Made by a program: the position numbers and the translations under genes. Under the pieces are notes generated by a model. The model worked only from the letters and a program-made list of their open reading frames with translations, did not search any database and was not told the origin of the DNA. Positions 55,401-58,400 of a stretch of 64,000 bases of DNA are shown here, one piece after another. The DNA comes from Bolinopsis microptera (Eukaryota; Ctenophora; Tentaculata; Lobata; Bolinopsidae). Position 1 is the stretch's first letter. Each line of letters opens with the position of its first letter. The stretch is from NCBI RefSeq assembly GCF_026151205.1, contig NC_087077.1, positions 3,348,001-3,412,000 on the forward strand. Reading direction: 5' to 3'.

Positions 55401-58400
55401 TGCAACAGGAGTGGTTAGATTTATTTCTTATTATTCATGCCCGATGAAGTACTACTGCCAGGAGTATAGCCTAATCAACGGATCTTCTAATGTTTGGCTA
55501 CTCGTCTAAGACAAATACATCACATGCATTGTTCCTTGATGACATTCAAAATTGTTGTGTTGTCAATATTTGTATTGTGTACATTTTGAACATCTCACAA
55601 TTTGCTTTTCTTGAATAGTCTTGAAAATGTTTGGTATATGTTTAATATAATACATTTCTATTTTATTTATTTGTCATATGAATCTTTAACGATCATTCTA
55701 TTCCAAGCCTTATAAAGCATGAAACATGTCTATTATTCAAGTACTAATAATATTTGTGAATTTAAAGTCATCCTAAAGGTCAAATATGAAGACCTAAATT
55801 CATGGCATAAATTGGCATAAATGGAGAATTGGCCAAACAAAATTTCCATTTATGCCATGAAATTTCTATGCCATTTGATGAATTTTATGCCATTTGTCTC
55901 CATTCTATGCCATTGGTACCCCCCCCCCCCCCCACGGAATACGGATATATAAATAAATTTCACTAAAGGCTTAGTGGCGCAGTTCGTTAGTCGACCTGCC
56001 TTACTCGTGAAGTCGTGATATGCTGCTCAATCACGAGGTTGCGGGTTCGATCCTCACCTGTGCCACTAGCCACATGGGGTGAGCGGCGTTGCCGTTCTGC
56101 TAAGGGTTCCGATAAACCTATGCAGCCCCCCGGTCTACTCAGCCGAATGCTCGAGAAATCGTGTGTAAGGGTTCAATAAGGAGCTGTACATGATCAATAC
56201 AGCGGAGCCACGGGCGAAGAAAGTGTGGTATAATACCTTAACTGTCGCTGGCCTTAGTTATCGATCCTTCGGTTTCCTGTAAGTGCTGGTGCCGGCCATG
56301 GTTGTCCGAAGTAAAAGAAAAAGGGTGGTTTTCATAGATGACTCTGCTGCCTTGCAGCTAAACAACGTAAAGTAAAGAGGAACCAAATAAAGACTTGAAA
56401 CCTTCTGTGTATGTGATACGAGTCCATGGCTTACAGATCATTAAATGATCAATAAGACACCCATGCAGTGAGGGCTGGAAATAAATCACTTGAAAATACT
56501 AATTAGTTACAAGATTATCCTCCTTGGTACCTGCAAGTGGTACTCGGGGCTTTTTCTTGTTTGAACTGAGTCCACCTAGATCACGTGATCGATAAACCAG
56601 CTCACGTGATAAATAAAGCACATTCCAGGAGCGGACACTGTGATATTTGTTGAACACGATTGGAATCCTAGTAAAGATCTTCAAGCTATGGATCGAGCTC
56701 ACAGAATCGGACAGAAGAAAGTTGTTAACGTTTACAGGTAAGATTCTTTTAGATACGACGATCTAATAACTTATCTAGAATTACAAATTATTAAAATTAA
56801 TTATCTTGCAATTTGTCGTCAGACGTCAGTCGTTAGTCCTCATAGTTAATCTTTACTCATACAACCGTAGAGCAATGTGAAAACTTGCGAATTAGATTAT
56901 CCAATATAAAAATATAATATTCATTGCACCTCATAGAGTCAGTGTCAATATCACAATTTTTGTTTAAGTTTCACTATGTCCATGCCAATCGTTCGTTACA
57001 CCCGACAATTGACATTGCCTTAGTAAAAGTGTAGTTTATTCCTAAGAATATTATCATTTTTCCGAGGCGGGAATTTAAACCTAGCATCAATTTTGCATTT
57101 TGATATAAATAAATTTGTTATGTTGTTGACAATGACAGTGACACTGCCCAATTAATAGTGCTGATTTATTTAAAGACCCCCCCCCCCCCCCCTGCCCCCT
57201 TAACATTTAAACAAGTATAATAATACTCTATAATAAGCTCATTTTAAAAACTCATTTCAGATTGATCTTTTTTCAGGCTAATTACCAAAGACACTCTCGA
57301 AGAGAAAATAATGGGACTTCAAAAGTTTAAAATGAACATTGCTAACTCAGTAATAACAACAGTACGTATTCAAATTACCAATAATTCTACAAATAAATTT
57401 TTAATCATTTGAAAACGTGTATTTTTCTTTAAACAAGGAATCTGCGTACCATACACTGTAAAGTATTCTTTTGGTTTATAAACATTTCCGTCCTCATTTC
57501 TCGATTGAATAACTTGTCGATGACCGTGGTTAATCTATTAGCCCCAGCTGGGGCATGAAGCAAATAAAATTATAGCTGACAGTTATTACTCTCTTTAGGA
57601 AAACTCTTCACTGCAACAAATGGGTAACTCCGGATTACTGGATCTATTCAATGGTAAAGATTCTGTCGAAAAGAAGAATAAGAAGACTGATCAGTCTAAG
57701 AAAGGTCAGGATTATTATTCCATATTTGGAAGTCGCCGAACTGTGATTATAGATATTTTAGTATAGTATATAACCTAGCAAATTCTGAATTACAACGTTT
57801 AAAATTGAGTACAAAATTGCTTTTTTAAATTTAATGCTACTTGAACTTTTATACACAGTGTGTATACATATGAGCTGATCCTTATCACGATTCTAGTAAC
57901 TGATGATAAGAGGCATTTGTGAAAATTTCATTTTAAAATTACTTGTTCGTTATTAATCTAAATTCGGTTGTCGTGTCACGCAATGACGTGATTTATCTTC
58001 CGCTTATCTTGATATGTAACTGTAAAAGTTGATTGTTTTGAGTTAAAAGTTATCAGGAGTGCGAAACTGATTTGTTGAGCCGTTTGATTCAAATGAGGTT
58101 CGACCAATGTAGTTTGTCGCTCTTAAAGGCGATTTATTGTTCTATCAAAGCCCCTCGTGCATTATATTATCTCCTTGAACTTTCTTCAGCTTTAAATGAA
58201 ATGAGATAAATTGACCAGAGAATAAATCTCTAATTTTCAACAGCTTCAAAATATTTCCTTGTGTTTGAAAACCTGTTCACTAGGTCTGGCGGGTGTGTTG
58301 GATGACCTGGGTGATCTCTGGGAAGATGATGAGTACGAGAGGGAGTACGATATCAGAAGTTTCCAGGAGTCCCTTCACGGGGAGAAGAAGGAAGAAATCA

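Larger units (their letters stand above)
53515..55932. mobile_element. 2.4-kb poly-G-ended transposon, 8-bp target duplication CACGGAAT, carrying ORFs
   Basis: The ends are G(7)TACCAATGGCATA and its inverse TATGCCATTGGTACC(n). Both sides carry CACGGAAT (53,507-53,514 and 55,933-55,940). Subterminal blocks of about 110 bp at 53,545-53,640 and 55,819-55,915 are direct repeats (GAGAATTGGCCAAACAAA, ATGCCATTTGATGAATTTTA) studded with ATGCCAT/ATGGCAT. The layout matches the element at 38,678-39,504, so both probably use the same transposase type. No transposase is recognised inside. Confidence 0.85.

Noticed and set aside
55974-56066. A functional tRNA gene
   Set aside because: The T-stem has a mismatch, no clean cloverleaf forms, and a SINE body follows directly that is shared with 22,577-22,700.
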